Shown here: one piece after another, positions 1-18,461 of the stretch
Layout of the letters: every line of letters starts with the position of its first letter
How positions within the stretch are numbered: the first letter of the stretch is position 1
Origin: Diadophis punctatus similis
Taxonomy: Eukaryota > Chordata > Lepidosauria > Squamata > Dipsadidae
Reading direction: 5' to 3'
NCBI GenBank assembly: GCA_023053685.1
Contig: JALIGW010000022.1
Coordinates: forward strand, 445,501-509,500
Length of the DNA: 64,000 nucleotides
Made by a program: the position numbers and the translations under genes
Notes under the pieces: generated by a model
Told to the model about the DNA's origin: nothing
Databases searched by the model: none
The model's input: only the letters and a program-made list of their open reading frames with translations

Positions 1-51
1 CTGGCCAGCCCACCTCTCAGCCCCTTGGGCCTTTCGCTTTTGGTGCTGCAG

Positions 52-3000
52 AGCCCTTTGACCCCACGTTCCTGCTTGGCTGCTCGGTCTCCAACGTCAT
101 CTGCTCCATAGTCTTCGGAGACCGGTTTGACTACGAGGACCAGCATTTCCTGACCTTCATCGGGCTGATCAACGACAACTTCCGCCTCTTCAGCTCTCCT
201 TGTGCCCAGGTGAGCACCTTCTCAGGGGGGGGGGGGCAGGCAGAGGAGGTAGACAGGCCTTGAAAGGGAAGAAGCAGCCCCTCCGCTGCCCCTCTTTCCT
301 GTCAGGCCCTCCTGTGGGGTTTTGTGGCCATGGCAGCTTCCACTACCTTCTTTCTGATTTTTATCAAGCTGGGCTGGCATGAAAAAGTTTTTGGGGTTTT
401 TAAAATTTTAAGATTTTACCAAATTTTAATTGTATTAAATCAGGGCCACATCGAATATTTTCTTTTAAATGTATATATATATTTTAATGTTTATATTGTG
501 TTTTTACTTGGCTGTTCACCGCCCTGAGTCCCCTGGAGAAGGGCGGTATATAAATTTAATTAAACTAAACTAAAACTAAACTAATCTTAAGGTTTAATCT
601 TCAAAGTATTCAAAGATTTCTTCTCAGCCTCCGGCATTCCTTTCATGGCATCAGCCCAAAGGTGCTTCGGTTTGAAAGAGGCCACTTACATTGAAATGGA
701 ACAGTCCTCCCTCAACCGAAGGGAAGGGATGCGGCACCACCCATCTCCTGTTTACAGCACAGTCCTTTCAGCAGTCCCAAGCCAAGGAGGTTCCACACCC
801 CTTTGCACCGATTCAGGGACCCTGAGGGCACAGAGGAACCCCCAAGTGGCCTCAGCAGAACTGAAGAAGCTTCTTGGATGAGAAGTGAAACAACTTCAAG
901 AAAAAACAAAGCCCAGTTGCCTTTTGAAGAAGCACCTTTGGGATGGTGTCATGAAAGGGATGCAAAGGCAAAGGCAACCTTTGGCTCAGCTCTGGATCTG
1001 GGCCTTGCTGGCCCATCTCAAAGCACATTCGAGATGAGGGGAGACCCCCGTGCCCCCCTCACTTTCTCCTCTGCGCGATCAAGGGCTGAAGGTGGGAGGC
1101 CCTCCTGTGTTTGCTGAGCCTCCTGAAGCAGCTGCCACAACTGCCGAGGGGAAGCTTGGAAGCTCCCAAAGAAGGGTGGGATTGTGTGGCTGGGAGGGGG
1201 TCTTTGTATCCTTTGCCCCTGCTTCCCAATAGGGATTGGCCTGATTGCCTTCCACTCCCACCCCCCACCCTCACTTCTTTGGCTGCCTCCATATCCCATC
1301 CCTGCTCCTTCTTTCTAGATGTACAACATTTTCCCCCACATCATGTATTACCTGCCTGGACCACACAACCAGATATTTGCCAACTTTGAGAAGCTGCGGG
1401 CCCTGGTGAAGGAGATGGCCAAGGCCCACCAGGCCAGCCTGGACCCCAGCTGCCCACGCGATTTTATAGACTGCTTCCTCCTGAAGATGCAGCAGGTGAG
1501 AATGGGCTTTGTAGTCCCCTGTGGGGGCCGTGGGGGCTTCCATGGCAGAGGAGGGGCAAGGTTGCTGCCTGTCAAACGTAGAGTGGTGGTCCTGTCACAG
1601 TGCAATTTGAGGAAGGGGGGAGACAGCGCCGGGTTCCTCTCCGCAAAATCTTCTCGGCTGCTGCTGCTGTCCAGAGGCTGAACCTCCTGCTGGCCGCAAA
1701 GGCCGGGGAGACCCTGGGCTGCCTCTGGAGGGGAGGGGGGGGAAGAGGAGCCCCTCCTTTCTGTTACCTCTGCTTCCCGAGCCACACCTGCCCTCCCCCA
1801 CCCCCGCCAGCAAGGCAGGGAAGAGCAATGGCTGATGGGAACTTAGCGGCCAGATGCGGCTCCTGGGCAGCCCAGATGCTAGCCTCCCATCCAGGGGATC
1901 GGCTCTTACAGCCGCAGGATCTGAAAATTCAGGGTGGGCAGGAAAAATCTCCCTGCCTCCCGGCAAGGCAATCCCGTAGTCGCATGAAGCCCCTCCCTGC
2001 AGGAGGATTGCCTAGCCCGGCAAGGGGAGGCGGCAGCCCTTGTGGTCACACAGGCTCACCCCTGGGCATCCCTCTGCCTACAGGAGAAGGGAGACCCCCG
2101 CAGCTTCTTCCACAATGACACTTTGATCATGACCACCCACAACCTCTTCTTCGCGGGCACCGAGACCATCAGCACCACCCTCCGCTACGCCATCCTCATC
2201 CTCATGAAGTTCCCTGAAGTTGCTGGTGAGGCTGAGAGGAGCCTCCCCCCCCCCCGTGGCCAGAGAGGCAATCACCATTTGTGGCATTTGAGCGCCCGAG
2301 ACTGACAAAGGTGGCACCTCTCCGGCTCTGCCCAGCGGGCACCGTTCAGGAACACGGGGCAGGGAGGAGAGAGGCCGGTGGGGACCCCGCTAGACAGAGC
2401 TTTTCCCTGGGCTCTGTGGAGATGGAGGGAGGGATCAGGGCCTCTCAGCACTCAGAGCAGCTGGGTGGGGGTCTCACACCCTCCCCACCCCTCTGTCTCC
2501 AGCCAAGGTGCAGGAGGAGATCGTGAAGGTCATTGGCTCTGAGCGCCTCCCCTCTGTTGCTGATCGGGCAAGGATGCCCTACACGGATGCCGTCATCCAC
2601 GAGGTCCAGAGGTTCGCTGACATCATCCCCATGGGCATCCCCCACGCCCTGACCAAGGACACCCATTTCCGGGGCTTCTTCTTTCCGGAGGTACTTGAGG
2701 GCGACGGGGAGCGTGCCGTGGGGTCTGGGCTGGAGGCGGATTTATCCAGGCCTGGTTCACCCTTCATAGCTCCTGCTCAGCCTGACTGCGGTTCTCCCCT
2801 TGGCAGTCATGGCAGCTGCTTTCTCTTAGAGGTGGGTCTGCGTGGGTTGAGTGATCCTCTCCCCAGGGCACAGGAGGGCAGTGAATTGGGTGGCATCAGC
2901 GCAAACTTCTGCTTTCACACCTGTCTCTTGTACACTGATGGTGCCAACAGTTGTTTGATGGATGCACGTTTTATTGGTGCCTGCATGCTGTTATTGGGTT

Positions 3001-4516
3001 TCTTTCTGGGATTGTTTTAAATGATTTTTATTTGCTAATCCTTTTGTGTGTGTGTTTTTTAAAAAGTTCATCCCCCAAAGTTCCTTTTGGTAAATGGGTG
3101 GCCATATTAATTTGTTAAGTCAACAAAAAAATATTGCAGAGCCAGATGGTGTAGCAGTTAAGACATTGGCTAGAAACTGGGAGAGCTGAGTTCTAATCCT
3201 GCCTTGGGCATGAAGCCAGTTGGGTGACCCTGAGCTATTCACTTTCGCCCGGCCCTAGGAAGGGGGCAACAGCAAACCACTTTTGAAAACCTTGCCAAGA
3301 AAATTGAAGGGACTTGTACAAGCGTCTCCGAGAATCAGACGTGACTGACACGAACGAAGGACAAATAATATTTGGTTAATTTTTGTTTAATACTCATTTA
3401 AACAAATGTCTGTAGCTTTGATTGTTAAGTCCTCCATTCCTGCCAGGGAACTGCCCATCCCCTGAGTTGTGTCTCAGGATAGAAAGAGGCAAAGATCTCT
3501 AGTGCTGTGCATTCTCTCAGTTTAACCATTTTCAAAACAGGTGTGCAAAATTTAGTATTCATTCTCACACATATTTCCCCTAAGTTAATGTGGGTATGAC
3601 TTTCCTGTTTACACATTTTTCAATGATCCCCCCTACCCCACCTTGTGCCTGACACATTTTGGGCAGTCTTTGCCTGAATATATGTGCCTTTTTGAGGATG
3701 TGCATCCAGCTGCAAACTTTGCTGTAACAACGGCTGAGGGCCCTTTCAACAGGTCCGTGCCCCTTCCTCCTGCAACCTGCTGCCAAGCACAACTGCAGAA
3801 ACGTGAAGCCCCAAGCCAAGTGGGGACCGTCCCTCCCTTTCTCGGTTGCAGAGGATGAATAAAGAGAAGGCAGGGAGGCCTTTCATTCCGAGGGGTGGAT
3901 AAATAGAAAGATGCCGGAGTCGGAAGGCCACCTAAAGGCAGAGCAACCTCCAGGCCGAGGTGTTCCCAGCTCCGCTCATTTGCTTCCCTTCCTCCCTTCC
4001 CAACAGGGCACCAATGTCCTGCCTTTCTTCCACTCTGTGCACCAAGATCCCAGCCAGTTCAAGAACCCAGAAATGTTTGACCCTGGGCACTTCCTGGACG
4101 AGGAGGGGGCCTTCTGCCGTTCCAACGCCTTCATGCCCTTCTCTGCTGGTGAGTGGGGGGGACTGCAGAGGCCAGTGAAGCCCCCCCACCCCCGACTGTG
4201 CACGGGGCACCACTCCTGCCGGGGACGGGGGCAGTGCCGCCGGGCTCTCCCCGCGAGGGCTTGTTGGGCAGGATGGGACTCGGCCCCTTTCCCCTTGGCA
4301 GCCCCCCTCTCACCCACCTTCTTCGGCCCTGCAGGGAAACGGCTGTGCCTGGGCGAGGCCTTGGCGCGCATGGAGCTTTTCCTCTACTTGACCGCCCTCC
4401 TGCAGCGCTTCTCCTTCCTGCCCAGCTGCCCCCGCGACCAGCTCGACCTCTCGCCCCTGATGAGTGGCATCGGGAATGTGCCTCGGCCCTACACCTGCCT
4501 CCCGCTCGCCCGCTGA
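52..4516 (+). CDS. CYP2F-like cytochrome P450, 5'-incomplete (exons 4-9)
   Basis: Microsomal haem monooxygenase of family CYP2. The window opens in intron 3. Exons are 52-209, 1319-1495, 2084-2225, 2503-2690, 4007-4148 and 4335-4516, all with AG/GT borders; lengths 177, 142, 188, 142 and 182 nt match CYP2 exons 5-9. Exon 4 is 158 nt, one codon shorter than the 161 nt of its neighbours. Visible motifs are the I-helix AGTET, the K-helix ExxR (EVQR) and the haem loop [10 protein letters not shown], ending in ...PYTCLPLAR and a TGA stop at 4514-4516. The DPRDFI-like helix region, [15 protein letters not shown] and [11 protein letters not shown] segments resemble mammalian CYP2F, an NADPH-P450 reductase-dependent enzyme expressed in airway in mammals. 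No stop or frameshift is seen. It is the only plus-strand P450 and converges on the next gene. The family call is firm; the subfamily is inferred from remembered similarity. Confidence 0.9.
372..582 (+). repeat. CR1/L3-type LINE 3' end
   Basis: AT-rich sequence ends in the GCCCTGAG...GGGCGGTATATAAAT hairpin and a short AT-rich direct-repeat tail, the usual 3' end of squamate CR1/L3-group LINEs. It lies in intron 4 of the first P450 gene and has no coding capacity. Confidence 0.6.
3138..3365 (+). mobile_element. Sauria-type tRNA-derived SINE
   Basis: The head has tRNA-like A-box (TGGTGTAGCAGTT) and B-box (GAGTTCTAATCC) sequences. The tail carries AGCAAACCACTT, CTTGCCAAGAAAA and a TCAGACGTGACTGA-like motif typical of Bov-B-derived SINE tails. 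It lies in intron 7 of the first P450 gene. This is a SINE, not a functional tRNA gene. Confidence 0.75.
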
Positions 4517-5682
4517 TGTCACCGCCGAGGGGAAGTGGGGGGTGGGGGGCAGAAGCTCAGCCCGCACCGGCCGGCGGGTCCAGCTTGCCCTCCGGAGCGG
4601 AGCGGGAGCCGCGGGGCTGCAGGAGAGCCGCTCTGCACGCGGGCTCCTCTCTCGGTGGGGATGGGGCTTTCCTGGGTGCGCAGGTTGCTGGGCTCCACTT
4701 AATGGTCTGACTCCAACTTGTGAGGCGGCAACTGGGCAGCGAGCGGCAGGAGCGCGGAGCTCCCAAGCACTGGCCGGCCCCCTTACGTTCGCCAGCGCTA
4801 CCTCGTCTTCTCTGGGCAGCCCCGAATTGCACCCGCAGGGCCGGCCTGCCCGCCGCCCGCCGCCACTGGAGCGAAACTGCCAGTTCTCCAGCCCTTAATC
4901 AGATCCGAGGCATCAGGCTTCAGCACTGCGGAATCGGGGACAAAAGATTCGTTTCGCGCCTTGAACTTTAATCCGCGTAAGCTTTGGCCGGAGCTTGTTT
5001 TGCACCTGAGACGGTTTCAAAAGGCACCAAATGCAAACAGAAAGAAAAGAACTGCCAGGGTAAACACCTACTGTACGTCCTGTAATAAAAGGCCGGAATT
5101 GTGTTAACCCACACCCACCCAACCCTCCACCTAATACGGCCTTTGGGAGCTCTTCGTGCCTGTTACGAGGTGGCATTTCTCGGGAGCCCTGGGTGAGGCT
5201 GAAAGGTGATAACTTCGCAGAGGGACAACAAGAAATAAGTAACATTATTATGCAAAAATTGAATTGCACAGTACCAAATGTTATCAAAGGTTACTTCCAA
5301 GTCATATTTTTATGTTAAAACACAGTTTTCAGAACTCTTAGAGAAAGTGGGACCCCCCCCACCCCCCTTGGCTCCTGTCCTTGACTTGATTTGGGGGAGG
5401 GGCTTGCCTTGGAGAAATGGGCTGAGGGCAGTCAAAGGGCCTGGAATAATCTTGCTTTTTAAAGAGATTCTTCTACTCTGTTAATCAATTTTAGTGAGAT
5501 TTTATCTTTCAGAATTGTTTGTAAACTGTTTTGAGGGTCTTTGGGGATTGGAAAGTGGGATACAAACATTCTAAATAAAATGCTAAGCAAGCACGCGCAA
5601 GAAGCTCCCCTTCTGCATTTGGGACCAGGGCTGGGAATCCGGGCGGGATTTGCACTCAGGCCGCCCAAATCACCCTTGGCGT
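4517..5682. other. Intergenic, 3' flank of first P450
   Basis: GC-rich flank followed by ordinary unique-looking sequence. Around 5515-5578 a GTAAACTGTTTTGAGGG...TACAAACATTCTAAATAAA stretch resembles a LINE or SINE 3' tail. No coding exon was found. Confidence 0.5.
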
Positions 5683-6266
5683 TGTTGTAAGGAATATCCT
5701 TCTGGGTTCAGTTCCAAGTGGGGGAAAAGACACTGAATTCATGGAAGTTGCTTGGAAAGAAGGTTTAATATGGTGGACAGGAGCACATGGCATAAGCCCC
5801 TGTACAGAAAAGATAGATTACATGCTTCCAGATGTGGGTGAAGAGGAAAAAGGGAAGAAGAGATGCTGAGTTCCTTGCTTTATACTCTCTCTTGGGCCCC
5901 TCCCTAACTGTTTCCTGTTCCTATATAGAAATGTATTCCATTGGCTGTCAGACCCCCAGGGGCATGCTGGGGCAACTCTTGTGGGCTGTCCCAAGTCCTA
6001 GGCTTGACTGATGTAATCTTCCCAGGTCCCATGTGGTGTAATGAAAAGGCTTTGTGATTCCTATTATGGTTCTTTGTTATGCAGAAGACTGCTCCAGGCT
6101 AGGTGGGAGGAATGTGGCAAGGGTGGGGGCAGGGAGCTGCAGGAAGCTGCTTTGTATTTAAAACATGTTTCTCTTTTCCTCATTCGGGGAAACATATTCT
6201 TTCCTTTTTCAATATTTCCTAGGATATTTCATTTTTCTAGGAGGGGGTGGGTACTAACTTCCTACA
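5683..6266 (-). mobile_element. Solo LTR of an endogenous retrovirus (584 bp)
   Basis: The segment begins TGTTGTAAGG and ends CCTACA on the plus strand, and is flanked on both sides by the 4-bp direct repeat GCGT (5679-5682 and 6267-6270). Read on the minus strand it has TATAAAG near 5878-5884 and an ATTAAA polyadenylation-like signal near 5763-5769, the expected U3-R-U5 order. No internal retroviral sequence adjoins it, so it is a solo LTR left by recombination between two LTRs. A 4-bp duplication fits gammaretrovirus-like integrases. Confidence 0.75.
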
Positions 6267-7103
6267 GCGTGACCAAAATCTCTCTTTCTCCAGGCTCTTC
6301 TGACTTCCAGCCAGCAAAACTTGGGGTTAGGGAAGCTGGCACACCCTGGAGTAGCAGGGTCATAAAACCCCATCCAGTGGAGCAGGGGCAGAGGGGATCC
6401 CTTTGAAAGCTACTAGCTATACTTCGGTGGCTGTGAGAAGCAGGGACCCACTGAGGAATCGACTCTGGCAGCTGAGCTCTCCTCTCTGGCTGGCTGGGAC
6501 AGATGCTGTGCAGATCGGCCTGTCTTCCTGTGGGGCGCCTGGATGTGCTTCTCCACCTCCCCAGCCCCCTCTGAAAGCCCCCCCACCCCAGAAGTGGCTT
6601 CTCCCTCTGCCAGTTGGGCAACCGGCCCGTTTGCGCAGCATCGCCAGCCCTGCTGCTCCCTTGGCAAATTTCCCTCCCCTGGAAAATGTGGCATCAAGTG
6701 AGGGGGCTTTGGGTAAAGAAACTGAGCCAGTGCTTCCTAATGCAGAACCTCCTCAGCCTTGCAAAGACCCCCTTGGCAGCACTCAGCTCCATCCTTGGCA
6801 CCTGCAGGGCAGATGGCTGGCGCCCCTGAGGCTCCTGCTCTGAGGCCCTCTTCTCTGGCACTAGGCAGAGCCTGCTGGGGTGCCAGAGGTAGCCCAGAGC
6901 CTGAGAGACAGCTGAGCCTGGCATCCCCTGGCGCCAGGGCGTCTCCAGAGGAGCCAACACGGAGGCAGGCTTGGCTGGGAGTGCTGGGCTGAGAGGAAAG
7001 TGAGGGGTTGGGGGGCCACCCGAGGGAGGGGCAGGGACCTCCAACGGGCATCCGGGAGACGAGCAACCCGCAGCATCTGGGCCCCCCCAGGGGAGCCAGC
7101 CCT
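6267..7103. other. Noncoding, convergent intergenic end
   Basis: Unique-looking sequence between the solo LTR and the stop codon of the minus-strand P450, including its probable 3' UTR. No canonical AATAAA on the minus strand was recognised and no exon is present. Confidence 0.4.
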
Positions 7104-13060
<5,957 letters not shown>

Positions 13061-13118
13061 GGCTGCTGTGAGTCCAGCTGGGGCTGCCAAGGTGGTTGCC
13101 AGCCAGCCAGCCAGCCAG

Positions 13119-13129
13119 ATATATATATG
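13119..13129 (-). promoter_or_regulatory. TATA-like box of the second P450 gene
   Basis: ATATATATATG run 59-69 bp upstream of ATG 13060, next to a (CCAG)n run. Position and orientation fit a core promoter; the function is inferred. Confidence 0.5.
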
Positions 13130-13130
13130 G

Positions 13131-13943
13131 TTGGGACTGCGAAATGCTCGCTTGCGCCAGTCCTCGGCCCACTGGAAGTTGGACCACAGGCTGAGGCTCG
13201 GCCGATGTCAGCTGGGTGATGCTGGGCTGAAGGAGGCCAATTCCGTTGGGGATCCAGGAACCTTTTGATTCTTTTTAAAGAAGATGTTGGTTTTCCAGGA
13301 AACTCTCGGCAGTTTTCCTTTCCTTGCTTGTGGTTTCTTGCAGCTTCCAAGATGATTCCATGCACGCAATCTGCCCTTTCTGCTGCCTTAGACTTGATGA
13401 GGCACACCCTTAACAGATAGCCAAGGCTGAAATTAAGCCACCATCGTGACCCAGATTTCTCAAGCCATGTTTGCACATGGCTTTGCAGTTAACAGAGAGC
13501 TCTGGCTGGGGCTGCTCAGTTGGCCAAACATTAACCCAGTCACGTCCAGGACAGCCACTGCATTGATGTCCATGCTCCTGTTGCACCAGGCTCTGGGTGC
13601 AAAGGGCCTTTCCTCCCCCCTCCCCCCTCCCCCCCCGTTCTCCCCTTCCTGCTGCCTTGGGGCCTTTTCTCTCCAGCCAAGACCCTCCTGGGCTGGGAAA
13701 AGGCTCTTTCTCCTGGATCAGAATTCTCCAGCCAGCTATTCTGGGAGTTGAAGTCCACAAGTCTTAAAGTTGCCAAGTTTGAAGACCTCTGGCTCAGCCT
13801 TTCATCCCTGAGCTACAAATATTCTCCTTTATTGCTGCTCAATTCCAGGCAGCTGGTCCCAGAAGGGACCCAGAGAAGGCTGGTTGTGCTCTGCCTGAAT
13901 TGGCTGCAGTCCTTTCCTTCTGTGAAATGGAACTTCTGGCCTT
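13131..13943. other. Upstream noncoding region
   Basis: Upstream flank of the second P450 gene. Around 13743-13785 it contains one arm of the dispersed repeat GAGTTGAAGTCCACAAGTCT, seen again as a fold-back near 31.04-31.16 kb. No exon found. Confidence 0.45.
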
Positions 13944-14397
13944 TTTCCTTTTTTTAAATACATTTTATTGATTTTCAAGACGTTTCTTTAAAATAACAAT
14001 TACCATGTTTCCTTAAGCATTTCTACAATCACACAAAATTATTTTTCATTTTCACATTTCCATATTACAATTGATTCTATATCCTATATCATAATTACAT
14101 ATATGTTTTTATTTACATATTTACATTTTACTACTTATGGTTTCACTATTTCCTTTCTTTTCTCAATTTAGCCCAATGATACCATTTTCCCAGGTAGTAT
14201 AATATTCAGAATCTTTTTGGTCCTTTAGATACATTGTAAGTCTATCCATTTCTGCACATTTGTAAATTTTTTTAATTACTACATTTCCCGGTGGTGTTTC
14301 TGCATTTTTCCAAAATTGTGCAAAGGTTATCCTGGCTGCGGTTGTAATATGAAGAACTAGATACCTAATGGTTTTATGATAATCTTTTTTAAATATT
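13944..14397 (-). mobile_element. L1-type LINE, 3' piece of ORF2 (split by ERV)
   Basis: Starts with a T-rich run (poly-A on the minus strand). Minus-strand translation gives the ORF2 C-terminal pattern YLVLHITTAARITFAQFW...CAEMDRLT, also seen in the L1 copies at 26.6 and 29.7 kb. The upstream part of the same element resumes at 18666, on the other side of the retrovirus. Confidence 0.8.
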
Positions 14398-14900
14398 GAT
14401 AGAAAAATCCAAAGTAAAATAGAAACAAGACACCAGATAAGCAATAAAAAAACAGTTTATTAAAAAAACAATCCTTGGCCAAGGGACCAACCCCTCCCAG
14501 AGAATACAACTCTGGAACAAAAGGAAGAGGAGGAGGTAAAACTGCCTCCCAGGTTACAGGTTTTTATACATATCACAAACCCCACCTTTGTCCCCCCCCC
14601 CCCTTGCATAACACATCACATCATTCTTTGGGTTTTTCCCATATTGGAAGACCCCCAAACATTATCTATCATGCTGACGTCTCCACATTTCCTTTCGCTG
14701 GGCTTTTAGGTACTTCCCAGAACACATATCCTGTCAACATTTCCTGTTCTTACATTCCCATCTTCCTCAGCATAATTTTGGTACAAACAACTATTAGGTC
14801 AGTGTGATTATAGCTGACATGCAAAAAGAATACATGTGGTTATACAATATAATTCTTCATTACAGATACATTCAAAATGATTGAACTATGGCCTGTCTTT
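14398..14900 (-). repeat. Probable 3' LTR of the ERV
   Basis: On the minus strand an AATAAA signal near 14455-14462 is followed by a GCTTATCTGGTGTCTTG-like R/U5 segment, a pattern common in gammaretroviral LTRs. The outer end TG at 14398-14399 fits LTR termini. The inner edge near 14900 (CTTTCA) is a guess, and no matching 5' LTR is present. Confidence 0.5.
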
Positions 14901-15073
14901 CATATCTTTATTTACAAGAATAAATCCATTTTTCTCACAATCCTGCCTTTCCCATTTGATCAATTTCTTATTCTTGTAATTGCTCTTGTATCTCTTGCAA
15001 CATTATACGCACTTCCTGCTTATTTAGGGTCCTCTGCCCTAACTTTTTCTCTTTGCTTTTCTTGCAACAGCAC

Positions 15074-16900
15074 TTACTGCATTTGATACAGACAGGCATA
15101 CATTTCACACAGACACAAGATATAAGGCACACAATCGTGTTCTACATTTTCCCATTCCTTCCTTTCTCCTGATAGGAATTCAGCTGGATTCAGATTCCTA
15201 TCAGTGGAAAGAACTAAATTTTCTTGTGATAAGAAAATCACCTCATATTGCAGCAGCCTAGCATGTGTAAGCCACCTATGCGCTTTCTGAGTCAAAATTG
15301 TTCTCACCTGGTGCGGACTACTAACCACCAATGATCCTCCAAATGTCAACTTTCTACTCTCCTCAACCTACAAAGCTGTGGCAGCCACGGCCTATACACA
15401 TAAAGGCCATCCTCTTACCACCAGATCCATTAGCTTAGACAAAAACGCTACTGGTTTCTTCCTACCAGCCCATACCTGAGCCAACACTCCCTTAGCCACT
15501 CCATCTTCCACTGCTACAAACAAGTGAAAAGGCCTTTCCAAATCAGGTAAACTCAAGACAGGTGCTTGTATCATAGCTGTCTTCAATTCCTCTAACTTAT
15601 CTCTATCTCCCACTTTCCATGTCACTTCCCATGGTTCTTCCTCCAACAACTTGTCAGTATATCCACCTATCCACAACCGGCAGTATCCTATCAGTCCTAA
15701 CAACTTCCTAACCTCCTTCTTATTTCTAGGCAAAGGTTGCATCACTATTCCTTCTATCCTTTCTGGATTTATCTTTTTGCTTCCTTGGCTAATCAAGTGT
15801 CCTAAATATTTCACCTCTGTCTCCACATACTGTAGCTTCTTCCTTGACACTCTCAAGCCCTGACTTCCTAGAAAATTCAACAATTCATTTGTTCCGTGCT
15901 CTACCATCCCTTTCTTCTCTCCTGACAATAACAAATCATCGACATATTGCAACAACTGCAACCCCTCCGGTGGACTAAACTGTTCCAACACCTGTTCCAA
16001 TATCTGTCCAAACAGATTTGGACTTTCAGAAAAGCCCTGTGGTAACACACACCACCTGTACTGCTGTGTTCTATGTGTATTTGGATCTGTCCACTCAAAA
16101 GAGAAAATATCCCTTGATTCTTCTGCTAATGGACAAGTCCAAAAGGCATCCTTAAGATCTATTACACTAAAGTATTTATGACTATTAGGTATACGACCCA
16201 ATAGCGTATATCGATTAGGCACAATCGTATGACGACTGGCAATCAATTCATTGATCCGTCTTAAATCATGGCAAAGGCGCACAGAACCATCTTGTTTTCT
16301 TACAGGCAATATTGGTGTATTATATTGTGACATTGCTGGTTCTATTAATCCGTCTCTCAATAGAGTCTCTATCACTTTGCTCAAGTCTTCCCTGCTCTCT
16401 ACAGGAATCCTATATTGCTTCACCCTTACAGGTTCTGCACCCTCCTTAAGGACTACCTTCAAAGGAGCAATATCCAAAATCCCCCTATTTCCTGTTGCCT
16501 CCCAGACCAAGGGATCAATTTTTCCCTCTTGGTCCTCTGTTAAAATATTCACAAAATATGTTCCCCTCGTGAATTTGAGCTCACATCGTAACAAGGACAG
16601 AGCATCCCTTCCCAAGAGATTACTGCCTGCCTCTGGCACTAAAATGACATCTACCTGAATACTACATGTGCCATGTCTCAAATTAACATTCTTAATTAAA
16701 GGTACTTCAAAAGGCACTCCCTGTACACCTTTAATTCTTAAAACTTCGTTTCCCTTTTCAATTCCTTTTGGTAACTGGCAAAGAGATGTTCGAGTAGCAC
16801 CAGTATCAATTAAAAACACATATTCTTCATTATCAGGTCCCACAAACAAATTTATCAAGGGCTCTTGGTGGGACCCCAAAATCAACAGCCCCTGACACCC
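15074..16900 (-). pseudogene. ERV pol remnant: protease and reverse transcriptase
   Basis: Begins directly after the gag UAG in the same frame. Visible features are the retroviral aspartic protease active site LIDTGAT, then reverse transcriptase with VIDLKDAFW, LPQGFSESPNLF and the catalytic YVDD, all gammaretroviral in style. Two in-frame UAG codons (15392-15394 and 15368-15370) interrupt the connection domain; beyond them the same frame continues through a region resembling the RT-RNase H connection and stops at 15074. The RNase H core and integrase are absent. The element cannot make a complete polymerase. Confidence 0.88.
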
Positions 16901-18461
16901 CTATTCATCCTCACTTCCCATGAGGGTGAACAGGCGTTGCTCTCTCCTCGGATTTCTCCCTTTCTGTGGGCAATTCCTAGCAAAATGCCCTTCTCTTCCA
17001 CACGCAAAACACTTCTTGCTCTCCCCAACAGGTTTCTTCCATTGGGATAGCCCTCTTCCTGGGCTAGGACGTTGTCCCTGCCTATCAATGGGCTTCCTAA
17101 ACACCTTACCTCTACCAAATTCCTTCTTTGCCATCTCTTGTTTTTTCTGCCTTAATGACAGATGCCATTAATTGGGCTTTCTGCCTACTCTTAGCATCTT
17201 CCCTATTCACATACACTTTCTGTGCTGCTTTCAACAATTTAGTAATATCAGCACCAGCCCAATCATCAATCTTCTGTATTTTCTTTTGTATATCAGGCCA
17301 GGAATTTGTTACAAATTGCATCTTCATTAAAGACTCATATTCAGTTGTTCCAGGAGCCAGACCAGAATATTTATTTAAACAGTCTTTTGTCCTGTTCAAA
17401 AAATCAGATGGGGTCTCATCCTTCAACTGGCCCACTTCAAAGGCTTTCTTCAAATTAGTTCCCTGAGGGACAGCTGTTCTAACACCTTCTAAAATTATCC
17501 TCTTTAAATCTTCCAGGTTTTGCCTGCCAGCAACTTCATTGTTATCCCAAAGTGGGTTTACCAAAGGAAATTTAACATCAGCTGCAATTGGATTAACAAC
17601 CCCCTCCTGAGTCTTTGTCCAATATGGCATGGCAGCTGCTCTGATCTGAGCTCTTTCCTCTGAAGTAAACAAATAACCCAAAATGTGTTGTATTTCAGCA
17701 AAAGTATAGATGTTTGTCTCCAGAAACAAATTCAAACTCTCATAAAGACCTATAGGGTCAGACTGCAATTTTGGCATCTGAATTGTATAATTCCTTAGGT
17801 CAGAAGATGTCAATGGTACATTTACAAAAGTAGTTATTGGATCCCCCGCAGCTGTCAGACCATTTGGCATTTCCCTTAAAGGGTACTGTTTTGCCTGTGA
17901 TCTCATAACGCGATCTGAAGGAGTTAAATTCTTTCACATCTTCGGCTTAACATCTTCTGTCTCTCTTCTAAATTGCTGCATTTGCCTGTCAGCGATGTCA
18001 GTTTCCTGTTCACTATCTGTTCCCCCAGCCTGAGCTTGAACATATGGTGGGGGCCTCGGACAAGATGCGAATGTCAAAGGATCCCATTCCCTTTTGTCTT
18101 CCTCTTTCTCATACAATATTGAGGAAGGAGGCAGGGGTCCTTTCCAATCTACGTGCAGCCACGGGTCAACGTACCCTAACTGATTTCTCAACTTTCTCTT
18201 CTCAAGCACCCTTCTTAGTGCATTTACCCAATACGGGTCTGATTCACCAAATTTATTCCAATGATAATTTGGTTTCACTAGAATGAACTTAGGCCAGTTT
18301 CTAGTGCAATTCTCTATCATTACCACCTTATTTAACCCTTTGGTATAAGGCTTCAACCAATCCTCATTCCACTGTGTTAACAGCTCCCCCAAAGGAGATA
18401 AAGGAGGAATAGAAGGAATTTCCTTCCTTTCGCTAGCATTTCTACTGAACAGGGCCCCCAT
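16901..18461 (-). pseudogene. ERV gag remnant: MA, p12-like, CA and NC
   Basis: Starts at ATG 18459-18461 with MGALFSR, an N-myristoylation-type matrix start. A PPPY late-domain motif lies in the p12-like part. The capsid region (about 17112-17906) is in the same frame as matrix but separated from it by an in-frame UGA at 17934-17936. Nucleocapsid has one CCHC zinc knuckle (CFACGREGHFARNC) and lies in another frame, so a frameshift falls near 17112-17134. The terminal UAG (16901-16903) is probably the original gag-pol junction rather than decay. Confidence 0.87.

Noticed and set aside
3138..3365. Possible tRNA gene
   Set aside because: A and B boxes belong to a SINE head; the cloverleaf is degenerate and a Bov-B-like tail follows.
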